From contig JAPYXD010000696.1 of assembly GCA_030998225.1 (NCBI GenBank), positions 2,170,001 to 2,234,000 on the forward strand: a stretch of DNA of 64,000 nucleotides, written 5' to 3'. Position numbers and translations under genes: made by a program. Numbering within the stretch: the first letter of the stretch is position 1; every line of letters begins with the position of its first letter. The stretch comes from Diplolepis rosae. Its lineage: Eukaryota > Arthropoda > Insecta > Hymenoptera > Diplolepididae. This document shows positions 31,050 to 42,685 of this stretch, in pieces. The notes below the pieces were generated by a model, which was not told the DNA's origin, did not search any database, and saw only the letters and a list, made by a program, of their open reading frames with translations.

Positions 31050-31323
31050 GTATCACGATTGTTCAAGGTTTTTTAAGTATCGAGGGAACGAGTCCGCATA
31101 CCGCAACCATGTAAACGGCTGGACGGCATTAGGGTCACTAAATCTGCGGAATGGACCGGGCGAAAGACCGAGGTTCACAGCTGCGGCGCCCACGGGGAAT
31201 CCTCCTGCGAAGATGCTTCATCCCCGGTTTCGGTAAGGTACGCCGCGCAGCGGGACAAATAGTCTTAAAGAAGGGACTGGCTAGGAAGCCAGATACTGGG
31301 GTTAAGCCAGAGTATTAAGTATC

Positions 31324-31337
31324 GGGGGGGGGGGGGG
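31324..31337. repeat. G14 homopolymer
   Basis: Fourteen G residues in a row in an AT-rich genome. It sits inside the LINE remnant. Its exact length may be a sequencing estimate. Confidence 0.9.
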
Positions 31338-31529
31338 TGTCACGAATTAGGACATTCTCTTCATTTAGATCAACTTGAACCAAAGAAGACGCGCCTCGGC
31401 TTTTCTGGCCATGTACATGGCCTTGATATTAGAACCTTTTGTTTTCAGGGGGCCATCAGGGGTCTGGGAGGTAGTGGGGAATCCTCGTATTATCTCTGGG
31501 TGGTGAGGGTCAAATATTGAAGCAGAGTT

Positions 31530-32450
31530 AGTGGGCTGTGGTAACCCGGTTGGTGGACTTCTGTCAGCAGAAGGGTCATTCACTCATAGTGGAATGTGAC
31601 GCGAAAGCACGCCATAGGGTTTACTGTAGCTGTACTCTAGCCAAAGACTTCCATCCTGACAGTCTAACGTTTTTCATTCTGGTAACATCAGAAAAACTAC
31701 TGGGTAGGTATATTATGGACGAGAATTAAACTTAAGAAAATTCAATTTAATTTGAAATCATCCTCTACACAACGGACAAGGGCGCCTTTACAGTCGGCTA
31801 TTCGGTGGAATCAGCCCTTCATGTGGAACAGGGATTTTACGTGCAGTTATGCAGATGATTTCCTTATTATTATGGACAAAATTTCACTGTAATTCCTAGT
31901 TCACCTAACTCAGACAGTTTTAGGGATCATCCAAAGACGGTGTGAGGATACTTAACTGTCGGTGAATTCGGAGAAAACAAGCATGCTAGTTTTCTTTGGA
32001 AGATACAAGGTACCCGTACTACAGGAACCGAATTTCTCCAACGAAGTGCTCCAGTTTTAGGACTAATCTAAATATTTAGAAGTAATCCTCGATGAGAAGG
32101 TGAGTTGAAAAATGTACTTAGAATGTCAATACAACAAGTTATGTGTTGCCTTTTGGGCGTGCAGAAGGGCGTTTGGCCCGGCCAGGGAGCCGGTCAACAA
32201 ATCAGGATTTGCGTTGACAGCCAAGCGGCACCAGTGGCCTTCTAAAATCCTGTTATAACCTACAGACTTGTCTAAGAATTTTGAACAGCATTGGAAAAGC
32301 TGGAAGGTAATAACAATCTGGCTTTAATTTGAGTCCCAGGTCACGCTGAAATCCATAGGAACGAAAACGCGGATCAACTGACCAGAAAAGTCTCAGGTAA
32401 ACCTCTGGTGGGGTCCAAGCCGGTGGTGGGATTGGCACACAGCTCGGTCT
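31530..32450 (+). pseudogene. LINE endonuclease / reverse transcriptase / RNase H pieces
   Basis: LVDFCQQKGHSLIVECDAKA resembles the conserved LINE endonuclease block with a catalytic Asp. SYADDFLIIMDKI carries the RT YADD motif. Further RT pieces read LGIIQRRCEDT, LSVNSEKTSM, GRYKVPVLQEPNFSNEVLQF, VILDEK and NKLCVAFWACRRAFG. An RNase H block reads ALEKLEGNNNLALI and VPGHAEIHRNENADQLTRKV. The pieces sit in several frames with stops between them. Reverse transcription by such a protein is target-primed; this copy is dead. Confidence 0.75.
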
Positions 32451-32640
32451 AAATAGTGTCAGAACAGGACATCACTGTATTCTCTGCCTGAGAAATCCTG
32501 GACTTCCGGAAAAGAAACGGTCTGGGGCAGGGCAGCGTGTAGAAAATTTGGGGTATGTATAATGGGTCTAGAATCGAAGTGCCAGAGATTGCTAGCCCAC
32601 CCCTCTAGAATGTAATATAATGTAAGTATTAATTTTATTA

Positions 32641-33200
32641 AATAAGTTATAGTGGTTCATTATTCTTAAAATAATTCAAGAGCAGATTCTTCAGGATAAT
32701 GAATTATGATTTCAGGAAAATTAATTATCTGAGGGTAATGTAACACTAGACGTCATTATTAAATATGCCATATACTCACTGGACCTGAACATTAAATTTT
32801 ATATTACATTTTTCTCCACGCAGTAAATAATTTGAGCATAAGATATATATTTCAAATGAATCGTTATTGTTAATTATTTAATTCAAAAGGAATTTATTTT
32901 GTAAAGCTGTCTTTTTTATTTTTATTTTTTTATAAGAATAATTTGTTAAAAAATGAAAATTGTATTGTACTTTTAAGATTGATATAAACCAACATTATTT
33001 AGACTGATATTTTACATTATTTCGTGAAATTTATTGAATTAAATTGCTTTGATAATGAAGAAAACATGAAAATATCACATAAGATCAACAATTATTTTAT
33101 TTCAACTTCTCAGCTGTGGCAACCAATTTGGCTGATGTAACTTTCTCGGATTTTTATTTTTCCGACACTGACGATGATTGTTTGTCTATATTTAGCGACT
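32641..33200. other. AT-rich stretch, no gene seen
   Basis: Nothing supported beyond the AT-rich tail of the LINE and unannotated DNA. Confidence 0.4.
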
Positions 33201-33244
33201 TTTCAGAATTAATTATTCGATGTTATTCATATTTACGAGTTAAC

Positions 33245-33546
33245 TATAAAAATTAGAAAAATTAAGTCGCTTTGTACTTTAGGACGAACAATAAATGCCT
33301 TCTGCATTTATTACCGAACTTCAACAAAAATTTAATGCAAAAGATTTAACTAAATTCAAAAAATGCAAAACAATACCAAAAATGCAATTTTTTCATTGTG
33401 TTGAGCCGGACAGAGATTTCAAATTGAAAATGAAAGTATTTTCTGCCTGCGATGATTTTGAAATACTAAGTTTTTGGAAATCAGAGCTTAAACGTAAATC
33501 TAGTAGTCCAAGAAGGGTGATAGGAGACACAACTTTACTTAAATAA
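33245..33546 (+). pseudogene. Possible C-terminal fragment of the HGKGxxDGxxG family
   Basis: An open frame (MPSAFITELQQKFNAKDLTK, CKTIPKMQFFHCVEPDRDFK, LKMKVFSACDD, then a basic end) has the same layout as the end of the decayed gene at 16.8-17.0 kb (a helix, then IPxxQxxHFV, then a KxYS-type strand and a basic tail). Sequence identity is modest, so the relationship is tentative. The last codons (SSPRRVIGDTT) overlap a nucleotide motif that recurs at the window's right edge, and a ribozyme-like core follows 20 bp later. Confidence 0.4.
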
Positions 33547-33568
33547 TTTTTTCTGTAGTGTTACAGCT

Positions 33569-33601
33569 CTGAAGAGGGTGCTGGAAGAGCACCGAAACGT
33601 C
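33569..33601 (+). ncRNA. Hammerhead-ribozyme-like core (Penelope type)
   Basis: CTGAAGA, a stem GGTGCT/AGCACC closed by a short GGAAG-like loop, then GAAAC and GTC. Both conserved boxes are intact and stem II is perfect. The form CTGAAGAGG...GAAACGTC is that expected for Penelope-like elements. It lies 4 kb upstream of the Penelope RT fragment in the same orientation. Confidence 0.6.
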
Positions 33602-35330
33602 GGCGAAAATTTAAATTTTTATTTATGTTAATGGTGGTGGGTAATAAAAACAAAAGTGGACGAATGAAAGAAAAAGAAGGAAGGGGTTTTGGAAGTTTGC
33701 CTTTTTTTTTCTTTCCTCTTTTTTTGTTTGTTTTTCTCACGGTTTGTTTTCTAATGGTTCTATTGAGGTGTGGTGACTTTGGTCCAAATTTGATTGTGTT
33801 TTTTGTGTTTTGAGGATTCGATTAGTTTCAAATCCTTGAAGTTTTTAATTGGTCTTTTGTTTGGACGTTGAGAGGAATCTGGGTTGGTTGTGATACGGGT
33901 TCAGGTTTAAAAGTTCTTAATTCTAATAAGAAAAAATGGTTAGCCTATTCATACTTACATTATAATTCTTGAATGATGATCATTTTCCAAAAGAAAAGCT
34001 GATTTCAATAGATTTACTTGTTTTGAAAAATTATTTTAATTTAAGGGATAAACAAAAAGGACCCTTTCAGTTTAAGCCACGATAGTTTATGATTTTAGAT
34101 TCTATAGAATTTTAGACGACAGTGGATGTAAAACAGAACTGTAAAGAAGAATGGAGACTTTATTCCTTTAAACATTTCTTCATAATTTTGAAAGTAACTC
34201 AGTCCTAAGAATCACTGGACTGAACTATTCCCGATGCTTAAGACGCACAGGGGAAAACTCTGGTGGAACTGTTGGGCATGAGTGACGGGCAGCGACGCCT
34301 TTTAAGTATGATTAGCTAGAGGGCCTTCGCCTGTGAGTCCTAAACTAAGGAGTAGTTTCTCAAATGGTTATTTGCAAAGTCCATTTGAGTATTAAGGGCA
34401 TGAGTCTTCGAGCCCCCAAGCCAAGATGTGTCAAATATATCAAGGGCTGAATGGCACTAGGGTTAATAAATTCGCGTTGACTCAATAACTCAAAACCAAT
34501 CGATGTGATAGGGAAGAGCCTGGGCATCTATGTGTTCAAACTATTTCTCTTTGAATTTCAACTTTACAATATCCATTGTTCTTCGTGCACTTATAGTCAT
34601 ATTAAGCGTAATAAGGGAAAACACAATGTATTAACATTACGTTTTATCGGAACTGCATTATAATTCAAGGGCACAATTAGGTGAAATTTTAGGTTTATTT
34701 ATTTACCAAGGTTTATTTACCAAATAAATTGGTAAATTTATACATCAAATGGTCAATTGATTGTAACCGAATTCTTTTTAATTCCTTTTCGCCATCGGGG
34801 TTTTAATTTTACTTAAAGGAATGATTCAATTTTCGCAATAAATTCCTTCCTATGATTGGCAGTGGCAGTACTTTATGAATACCTTTAGATTACACAAAGC
34901 GAACTTTGAATCTACAATGTTCAATCTCCTTCATTTATATTACCACTTTTTCTGTTTTTATTTACTAATTCCCGAATAACTATTGAGTAAAAATCTGAAC
35001 TCTCTTTAACCCATTCGAAGTCATACGAAAAAGAACCTATTGTGCCACTTTCGCTATAAAAAATAAAAGTTTTTAGAAAATTCTGATGATTGCTTTTTAT
35101 ATGTTTTTGGGGTCGCTCAATTCAAATTTCATGTCAGATTTGAAAAACTCAAAATGGCTGCATCAATATGACGGACGCAATTTCTAAGTGTTCGAAAGAT
35201 GATAAAAATGGTTTTATAAAGGCTCGGCTCGTCCATAGGCTTTCTCACTCACACAGGCTCTGCCGTCTTTGCAAACTTGCAGGGCTAAATCTTATTCGCT
35301 TCCCATTCTGGAAACACCTATCATGATCCA
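33602..35330. other. No gene seen; possible LINE leader fragment
   Basis: A 62-codon frame at 33,625-33,813 is Phe/Val-rich low complexity. The segment 34,190-34,540 loosely resembles the LINE leader at 31,060-31,160 (GGGCTGAATGGCACTAGGGT against GGCTGGACGGCATTAGGGT), so it may be a second, truncated LINE leader. Nothing else is recognised. Confidence 0.35.
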
Positions 35331-35489
35331 ATAGTTCAAGTTCATTCTTTTACAAAAATTTCTGAAAATGATTGATTTATTACATATTTTTGAAAAAGTG
35401 GATCAGCACCTGATTACTGTCAGGGCAAAACAGCTAGGGCCCTACCACGATCGAATTAAAATTTCTGTTGCCTAGAAATTGTAGCTGAT

Positions 35490-36810
35490 GTATCAAAATT
35501 TTCACCTCGCGTTTTTGTGGCCTATGCATAGATTTTTAATAAAAAATTTAAAAATCTACGAAAATGAACAATTTTCTGATTAAAATAGTTAACTAACAAA
35601 GCTACTAAATTTCCAATCAATACCTTAACTTGAAAGTTTAAACATTTATTGACTATGGAATTTTATTGATATCTGAAAAACATTCGCCTAATATAAACAA
35701 ATTGAGATTATGTAAAATTCTTTGAAAATTCTATGTAAAATTTAAAGTCAATAAATCTTTGAAGATTTAAATCAAGATATTAATTAAAACACGTTTCGGG
35801 CTTATAAATTTGATCAACTGTATCAATTATAAAATTTTGCCTTTGTGTAAAGAATTTCTTTTTTTCATAGAAAAGTCTATGCATATAAGCCACTAAAACG
35901 TTAAATGAGAACATTTTTACCTACTATCACCATGTAATTAGGAATGTAGATTTTCAACCTTAATTTCTTATTTCTTATTTTTTTGGAATAAAATATTTTC
36001 CACTTAATTTTTTAATTAATATAGTTGATTCACGTACTATAAAATTTTTTTAAAACTATTTTATTCGAAATAAATATTTTATATTTGTATTTTATATAAG
36101 AGAAATCGTAAAGTGTAATTTCGTATGCAAATTTAGATGTGATTTTGGTTGCTTTGAATATTGAAACCTTTTATTCACAGTTTTATACTGAAATTCATAT
36201 GTGAATAATATTGCGTATTTTAAAAAGTTTTGAGAGTATTTTATTTGAATGAAATTTTTGTCAATGTTGCCTTATACCAGAGAAGACATTCTACTGTATA
36301 ATTTCGAGTGTATAATTAGATTTAATTTATGTATTACTTAAGTATTTTAATATTTTATTATTTTAAACGTCAATATCATATTTTTTCATTCCTTAATATA
36401 TAATATTCTTTACATAATTTTCTAATTGAATTATTTGATTTGCATAGTTAAAAAATATTGAAATTGATATTTTGTTTTGAAACTTTGAAAAATGATTGAG
36501 TTTAAATGTCAATAGAAAATCATTTTTTAAGTCTTTAAATCATCCTAAAATTCGAAATAAAATGTTTAGATATTCATTTTAAGTGAATGTTTTCAAAAAT
36601 ATCAAAGAAAGAAAGGTAATATCTTAAATGATATATTTGTAGATTTTATATTTGTCGTCTGCTTCGCGCCACTTTAACACGAAGTCGACAGAAACATAAT
36701 TTTCGATCTTGGCTCAACAGACGAAAGCGTGAAATCGAAGCGCGGAAGTGGGGACACACCGACACGGCGCGCTTGATTGTATGTGCTCCCACACGGGAGC
36801 ATGGTTCTTT
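35490..36810 (+). repeat. Diverged relative of the hAT terminal repeat
   Basis: CGTCTGCTTCGCGCC at 36,657 and GACGAAAGCGTGAAATC at 36,720, followed by CCGACAC-type and GGGAGCATGGTTC-type sequence to about 36,810, match the right terminal repeat of the hAT element at 62,893-63,130 in the same orientation. Further left, the phrase GTGGCCTATGCATAGA near 35,516 and its inverse near 35,875 recur in the hAT at 39,076, 40,000, 62,150 and 62,540. This is probably an older member of the same element family. Confidence 0.6.
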
Positions 36811-37317
36811 TTCGATTTTTTAAAAAATCATTAGATACTATTTCTTCTTCACTATCTGAACTAAATAGTCTTATTCGGTTATTCCCAATGGGTGAAATAA
36901 TTTCTAAAATTTATTAATAAATTTTAAATTTCATATTAATTGTCGTATCCATGTATTACACCATCCATATGTTACACTACACGTTCAAATTACGGACAAG
37001 AAATTACCTTTTAAGGATAAATTAGTAGACCAAAACTAAAAAAGAGCATTTCCTTGTTCAGACGATGTTTAGAAACGTTTATATAATCTTAAATAGAAGA
37101 AAAAAACACAAAAATGCATACCAGGGTCGATATAACCGCCCAGTTGGCCATATATGGATAGTGTAACATATGGATACGGCATTAATTAAACGTACTGGTT
37201 TTTCAACTAACGCAATTGTCCAAAAACTGAGGTTAACTTGCAAATACTAATTAATTAAAATTACCTTCATCACTGCTTTCCGACATTATCACTAGTAAAT
37301 ATCAAAATGTAAGTAGA
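36811..37317. other. No gene seen
   Basis: AT-rich DNA. A weak inverted repeat built on GTATCCATATGTTACAC words joins 36,948-36,980 and 37,148-37,182. Confidence 0.4.
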
Positions 37318-37532
37318 AATGGAGTTAGGCCACTTTCTAACTAAACGGTTCAATTATTGATCTAACTCTGAAAAATTATGTGTCAAGAATTATCGTATTT
37401 GCTCGGAATAAAAGAAAACTAAAATGCTTTACTGATAAATAACATCAAGTTGTACATGTAACCATGGTAACCGGAAATTATTGAAAAACGGAGTTAGGCC
37501 ATATTCAAAATAAACGGCTCAATTATTGATCT
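37318..37532. repeat. Direct repeat (about 45 bp, spacing 170 bp) upstream of the Penelope fragment
   Basis: GGAGTTAGGCCA...AACGGYTCAATTATTGATC occurs at about 37,320 and 37,490. The second copy abuts the start of the Penelope reading frame. Confidence 0.7.
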
Positions 37533-37533
37533 T

Positions 37534-38365
37534 TTGAAACATCAAATTGTTCTAAATAATAGATTTCTACAAACAAAATTAGATAAAAAAGAGTTTCTCA
37601 AAGGATTAGATTTCATTATGAATACTACTAAATTTAAATTTAATGTTAAATTCTATATACAAAAGTTTGGTACTCCAATAGGTTCTATTTTTTCTCCAAT
37701 GTTGGCTGAAATAGTCATGAAAGATTTGGAAAAGACTGTCTTTGAGAGGTTGGAGTTTGTTGTGCCCTTTTATTTTAGATATGTTGATGATTCTATATTG
37801 TGGATACCTTTGGATAAGTTGCAAAAAGTTGTAGATACTTTCAATGACTATCACCGAAGAATTCAATTTACCCATGAAATGGAAAGAAACAATAGAATTA
37901 GTTTTTTGGACTTGGAAATAATTAAACGTGATAATGGTAAAATAGTGTCAAATTGGTACAGAAAGAGTACATATTCTGGTAGAATGTTAAATTTCATGTC
38001 AAATTACTCCTTTCAAAATAAAGTCGCTATTAATAAAAATCTAGTTGACAGAGCTGTTTTTTTGTCTCAAGAATTATTCCCCTCATCAAATTTAGAAGTT
38101 GTTATGAAGATTTTATTTTTTAATCACTACCCACAAGATTTGATTCAAAAACATATAAAAATTAGAATTCCACAAATTAAAAGTAGAAAGAGTAGAAACG
38201 TTGACACGGATACACAGTGAAATTTTTGGTAAAAATAACACTATTGTTCTTCCATATTTTGGTCAAATTTCAAAAACAATTCAATATATGTTAAAAAAAT
38301 TTCAAACCCATACAATTTTTAGAATACCGCTTGGGATGGAAGGACTTATAACTTTGGGTAAAGAC
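37534..38365 (+). pseudogene. Penelope-like element reverse transcriptase, truncated
   Basis: A 228-codon frame lacks the first RT motifs and begins in the palm. IQKFGTPIGSIFSPMLAEIV is the region before the catalytic centre, FYFRYVDDSILWI the catalytic YVDD block, and RISFLDLEIIKRDNGKI the following strand pair. NWYRKSTYSGRMLNFMSNYS and the later helices are characteristic of Penelope-like RT. A frame change at about 38,205 leads to VLPYFGQISKTIQYMLKKFQ and LITLGKDN, the linker usually followed by the GIY-YIG endonuclease, which is absent. The copy ends about 100 bp before the hAT insertion. Penelope-like enzymes resemble telomerase RT. Confidence 0.85.
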
Positions 38366-38462
38366 AATGCTTGCAGGACTGATCGCGCCTCGGCTGCGTC
38401 TCGGCTTTGCCTCATCTAAGTCTCGACTACGCCTTGGCTTCGATCACCTGCGAGCATTGTCG
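38366..38462. other. GC-rich degenerate stretch at the hAT target site
   Basis: CGCCTCGGCTGCGTCTCGGC-like words resemble the GC-rich cluster at 12.9-13.3 kb. The hAT element inserted at its right edge. Confidence 0.4.
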
Positions 38463-38470
38463 CTCGTCAC
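38463..38470. repeat. 8-bp target duplication of the hAT element, left copy
   Basis: CTCGTCAC directly precedes the terminal repeat CAGTGTCTCC. The same eight bases follow the other end at 63,159-63,166. An 8-bp duplication is the hallmark of hAT insertion. Confidence 0.9.
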
Positions 38471-39334
38471 CAGTGTCTCCAGAACGTGGGATTTTTCGGC
38501 CTCCACCACGTTCCCATCTGGGAGAAACACATGCAAACGTGGCGTGTCAGTGTGTCGGTTCTGCTACACGCTGCGGTCACCAGCTTCGTGTAAAGCCGAA
38601 GGTGCACGAAGACGGACTTCGTTACAATGCTTGAGTTTTCAAGTTATTTTTAGATTTCACGCTTTCGTTTATCGAGTCGAAATTAAGAATTGTATTTTTC
38701 TCGAGTACGTGCAAAAGAGGCGCGAAGCAGACGACGAATTTGAATTTACGAAGTATATAGTTCAAGAAATAACACTTTTCTTCAATTTCTTGAAGAAAGT
38801 CTGCATGAAATAAACATCAGTATGATCTTGGAAAATTTCATGAGGATTTCAACACTTCAAAAATAAACTTTCAGTGAAATTTAGTGACAATAAATGTATA
38901 AAATTTGAATCAATATATAATTTTCCATTCAAATTTATATACTTCTTACTAATTTTGTACATTTAACAATTTTTCAATTAGAACAATATTTTCTATCAAG
39001 ATAAAATGAACATAAAATTCAAGTTCATAATTTATATTTTCAGTTATATGTTAAAAATATTTTCATCTCACATTTTTGTAGCCTAAGCACAAACTTTTCA
39101 TTCCAAAACTTAAAATCTCTACGGAAATGGAAAATTGACTAATAGCAGTAGATAAATTAAAAAGCTAAAATATGTGTTTATTGGTATTTCCATATTAACA
39201 TATAAATATCAATCAACTTTAAATTTTACATAAAAATGTCCGTTCGAAGTGTTCAAATCTTGTTACAATTTGACAAGATTTTATGGAGGAGTGCAATCTT
39301 TTGGATGAAATATTTTGTAGTTCTTAATTTGTCT
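38471..39334 (+). repeat. Left terminal inverted repeat of the hAT element
   Basis: It reads CAGTGTCTCCAGAACGTGGG inward and stays nearly identical to the reverse complement of the right end until CTTAATTTGTCT. Differences are scattered single bases and small indels. An open frame over its first 340 bp is present in both copies but has no recognisable domain and is probably fortuitous. Confidence 0.9.
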
Positions 39335-40081
39335 ATTTTAAATGTATGAACATTCAAGAAATTGATAAATATTCCATCTTTTTATAGGAACTAAAAATTT
39401 CCGGATAATTCTTTTATTGAGAAAGCTAAAAATTTGTCAAATATTGATATAAATTGCAATTTTACAATTGCATTATTTTTCAAATATTTTAACATCTCTT
39501 CAATCTTAATAATTCTTACAGAAGTTTATTTCATGTGAGTGACTTTTTCTTTTTCTAATGAAAGATTTCGTAATTCTAAATTCGGCCCAATTCGTAACAT
39601 TGTAAAAAGATTTTAAAACTTCATAAAAATTTTTTTTCTGTTTTATTCAAAGTCAATAAATATTCAATGTTTGGAATCGAAATATTAAGTAAATGATTTT
39701 TAATTTCTGGGAATAAACTGCTTTAATAAGACAATCTTTCTTCTTTGTGAGAAATCTCAATTTTAAAATTAAAATTCGACGCATAGGATACAAAAACATA
39801 ATATGAAAATACTTTTATTACAGAATTTTGAAATATACAAGTTGACCAATTTTTATCGAGTAAATCGGCTACTTTAAGCAAAAAATTATGTTAAAAATAT
39901 TTTATCAAAAAAAATAAGACACATTAAATTACGGTTTAAAATCCACATTTATAGATTGATGGTAAAAGCAGTTTAAAGTTTTTTAATCTTACGTTTTAGT
40001 GACGTATGCACAGACTTTTAATCAGATAAATGAAATGCTTTATAGAAAGTCAAAATTTTCTTATTACTGCACTTAATCAAA
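39335..40081. other. hAT internal sequence, left, no gene seen
   Basis: AT-rich. The phrase GTTTTAGTGACGTATGCACA at 39,993 repeats, with divergence, a segment of the terminal repeat at 39,076, giving an internal direct repeat about 0.92 kb apart. Confidence 0.5.
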
Positions 40082-40090
40082 TTTAGAAGA
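40082..40090. repeat. 9-bp target duplication of the inner element, left copy
   Basis: TTTAGAAGA directly abuts the inner terminal repeat starting ATGATATAGAAG. The identical 9 bases follow the other end at 60,338-60,346. A 9-bp duplication is typical of Mutator-like elements, among others. Confidence 0.85.
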
Positions 40091-40434
40091 ATGATATAGA
40101 AGTTTGAGACGTCTCAAACCCAAACTTGTGACGAATTTGAGACGAAAAATAAAGAAAGATTCTCATAAGAGACGGAAATTTATCCCTAGATCAGGTAGCG
40201 AAAAAATACAATAGAAGCAATAAACAATACCTCTATAAATCAAAAGACTTTTATACCTAATTTCGGGATGACACTTACACGCGTACAACCCTTGGGACAC
40301 GCGACAATATTTCGACTTCGAGTTAAATAAAAATTACCGCAAAAAACACTCCTTATATTTTAACCCTACATGTGCGAAGTCCGCGAAGATTGCATATGTG
40401 CATATATGCTATAGGACGAATCGTCTCACAACTT
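40091..40434 (+). repeat. Left end of the inner element, non-satellite part of the inverted repeat
   Basis: The tip holds TTTGAGACGTCTCAAA, a perfect 16-bp palindrome. The rest mirrors 59,999-60,337 with scattered differences. It joins the satellite at a GACGAATCGTCTC junction, the same in both arms. Confidence 0.85.
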
Positions 40435-41542
40435 CTGTCGGACCGCTTGAAGTCGAACTCAAAAGCAGGTAGCAGATCATGACAATGGAAGCAATAAACT
40501 GTACGCGTGGCGTACTCCTAATTGAAAATTAATATTATCCCTCATTAGCCCATGAGATTGAAAATCGTTAAGTTTTCTTGCAAAACACATAATATGAGTG
40601 TCATGCATGAAATCATAAATATTTGAGAAAATCATGCGTCACTTGCATCCAGAAATATGGTTTTTCCATTAGAATTTCTGTATATGCATTTCTGGATTAT
40701 TCAAATTATTTATCAAACAAGTAACTTTTTGAGATTGCGTTACTCTTTGTAAAAGAGTAACATTTCAAGCTCACGTGACTACGGAAGACATGGGGCAAGC
40801 CATCAGTGTTTTGCGAAGGGAACAAGTGTTGGAGCAAACACTAGTGGCATAAAACTGACAGCCGATATGATACGAGACATTTCCAAAACACATGTAATAA
40901 ATTGACTTCGTAGACGGTCGAAAGAAACTATGACGTCCTCCTATTCTTTAAAGTTTTAAATGTCCAGCTGATAGACAAAACCTTAACGAAGCGAAAGAAT
41001 CGTATTAAAAAGTTCGCGTCGAATGGGAAGTTGGTTTTTTATTAAAAAAAAAAATATATAATTTTCGGGAATTTGGGGTCTATTTGAACGTACAATTGCT
41101 CCGAGCTACAACGGCATTTCTGATTCGTAGTTTAGCATGGATGATAAAGCAAAGTTTCAACTTCATATTGCAGAAAAGTATGTCAAGTAAAAGTGCATAG
41201 AACTTGAGATTTTGCTCTTTTCGCAGTTGCATAAATTCGTCTAACTTGCCAGAAATCAAATTTTCTGAATGCCAGATATGAGACGAAAATCGTCTCACAA
41301 CTTCTGTCGGACCGCTTGAAGTCGAACTCAAAAGCAGGTAGCAGATCATGACAATGGATGCAATAAACTGTACGCGTGGCGTACTCCTAATTGAAAATTA
41401 ATATTATCCCTCATTAGCCCATGAGATTGAAAATAGTTAAGTTTTCTTGCAAAACACATAATATGAGTGCCATGCATGAAATCATAAATATTTGAGAAAA
41501 TCATGCGTCACTTGCATTCAGAAATATGGTTTTTCCATTAGA
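40435..41542 (-). repeat. Left arm: 1.3 satellite monomers in minus orientation
   Basis: This is the reverse complement of the satellite in the main array, including all three hairpins. It carries the variant ACTTTTACTTGAC (here on the minus strand at 41,182-41,200), otherwise seen only in monomers at 54.9 and 58.4 kb, so it is related to that subtype. Confidence 0.9.
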
Positions 41543-41622
41543 TTATTTAAAATTTAATGCTTGAACTTGAAGTATTTTTTGCTATGACCTATTTTTTCTG
41601 ATATAAGTATGTACTATAGCCA
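41543..41622. other. 80-bp pivot between the inverted arms
   Basis: This short AT-rich sequence is unlike either the monomer or the termini and marks the switch from minus to plus monomers. The first plus monomer beside it is the most diverged of the array. Confidence 0.75.
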
Positions 41623-42351
41623 AATATTTATGATTTCATGCATGACACTAATATTATGTGCTATGCACCAAAACTTAACGATTTTCAATCTCATGGGCTA
41701 ATGAGGGATAATATTAATTTTCAATTAGGAGTACGCCACGCGTACGGTTCATTGCTTCCATTGTCATTATCTACTACCTGCTTTTGAGTTCGACTTCAAG
41801 CGGTCCGACAGAAGTTGTGAGACGATTTTCGTCTCATATCTGGCATTCAGAAAATTTGATTTCTGGCAAGTTAGACGAATTTATGCAACTGCGAAAAGAG
41901 CAAAATCTCAAGTTCTATGCACATTTACATGACATACTTTTCTGCAATATGAAGTTGAAACTTTGCTTTATCATCCATGCTAAACTACGAATCAGAAATG
42001 CCATTGTAGCTCGGAGCAATTGAGCGTTCAAATAGACCCCAAATTCCAGAAAATTATATATTTTTTTTTAATAAAAAACCAACTTCCCATTCGACGCGAA
42101 CTTTTTAATACGATTCTTTCGCTTCGTTAAGGTTTTGTCTATCAGCTGGAGATTTAAAACTTTAAAGAATAGGAGGACGTCATAGTTTTTTTCGACCGTC
42201 TACGAAGTCAATTTATTACATGAGTTTTGGAAATGTCTCGTACCATATCGGCAGTCAGTTTTATGCCACTAGTGTTTGCTCCAACACTTGTTCCCTTCGC
42301 AAAACACTGATGGCTTGCCCCATGTCTTCCGTAGTCACGTGAGCTTGAAAT

Positions 42352-42374
42352 GTTACTCTTTTACAAAGAGTAAC
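42352..42374. repeat. Hairpin 1 of the monomer (GTTACTCTTT/AAAGAGTAAC)
   Basis: Ten-base perfect arms around TAC. It is present once per monomer and is almost invariant; the copies near 54.46 and 57.94 kb carry a single change in one arm (ACTGTTTTAC). Confidence 0.9.
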
Positions 42375-42597
42375 GCAATCTCAAAAAGTTACTTGTTTGA
42401 TAAATAATTTGAATAATCCAGAAATGCATATACAGAAATTCTAATGGAAAAACCATATTTCTGAATGCAAGTGACGCATGATTTTCTCAAATATTTATGA
42501 TTTCATGCATGACACTCATATTATGTGTTTTGCAAGAAAACTTAACGATTTTCAATCTCATGGGCTAATGAGGGATAATATTAATTTTCAATTAGGA

Positions 42598-42612
42598 GTA
42601 CGCCACGCGTAC
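42598..42612. repeat. Hairpin 2 of the monomer (GTACGC-CAC-GCGTAC)
   Basis: Six-base perfect arms around CAC, once per monomer. One copy near 55.58 kb has GTGTAC on one side. Confidence 0.9.
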
Positions 42613-42685
42613 AGTTTATTGCTTCCATTGTCATGATCTGCTACCTGCTTTTGAGTTCGACTTCAAGCGGTCCGACAGAAGTTGT

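Larger units (their letters stand above)
31050..32640 (+). mobile_element. LINE (non-LTR retrotransposon) remnant
   Basis: In plus orientation the order is a GC-richer leader (31,060-31,330), a G14 run, an endonuclease-like segment (31,540-31,640), reverse transcriptase with YADD (31,830-32,170) and a ribonuclease H segment (32,220-32,440), then an AT-rich tail. An endonuclease-RT-RNaseH order fits the R1/LOA/I group of insect LINEs. Large parts, including the first half of RT, are deleted. Many stops. Confidence 0.75.

Noticed and set aside
38471..38813. Reading frame within the hAT terminal repeat (also at 62,816-63,157) as a gene
   Set aside because: It occurs in both inverted repeats because they are copies. 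The peptide is Cys/Phe/Arg-rich with no recognisable domain, and it depends on the repeat sequence.
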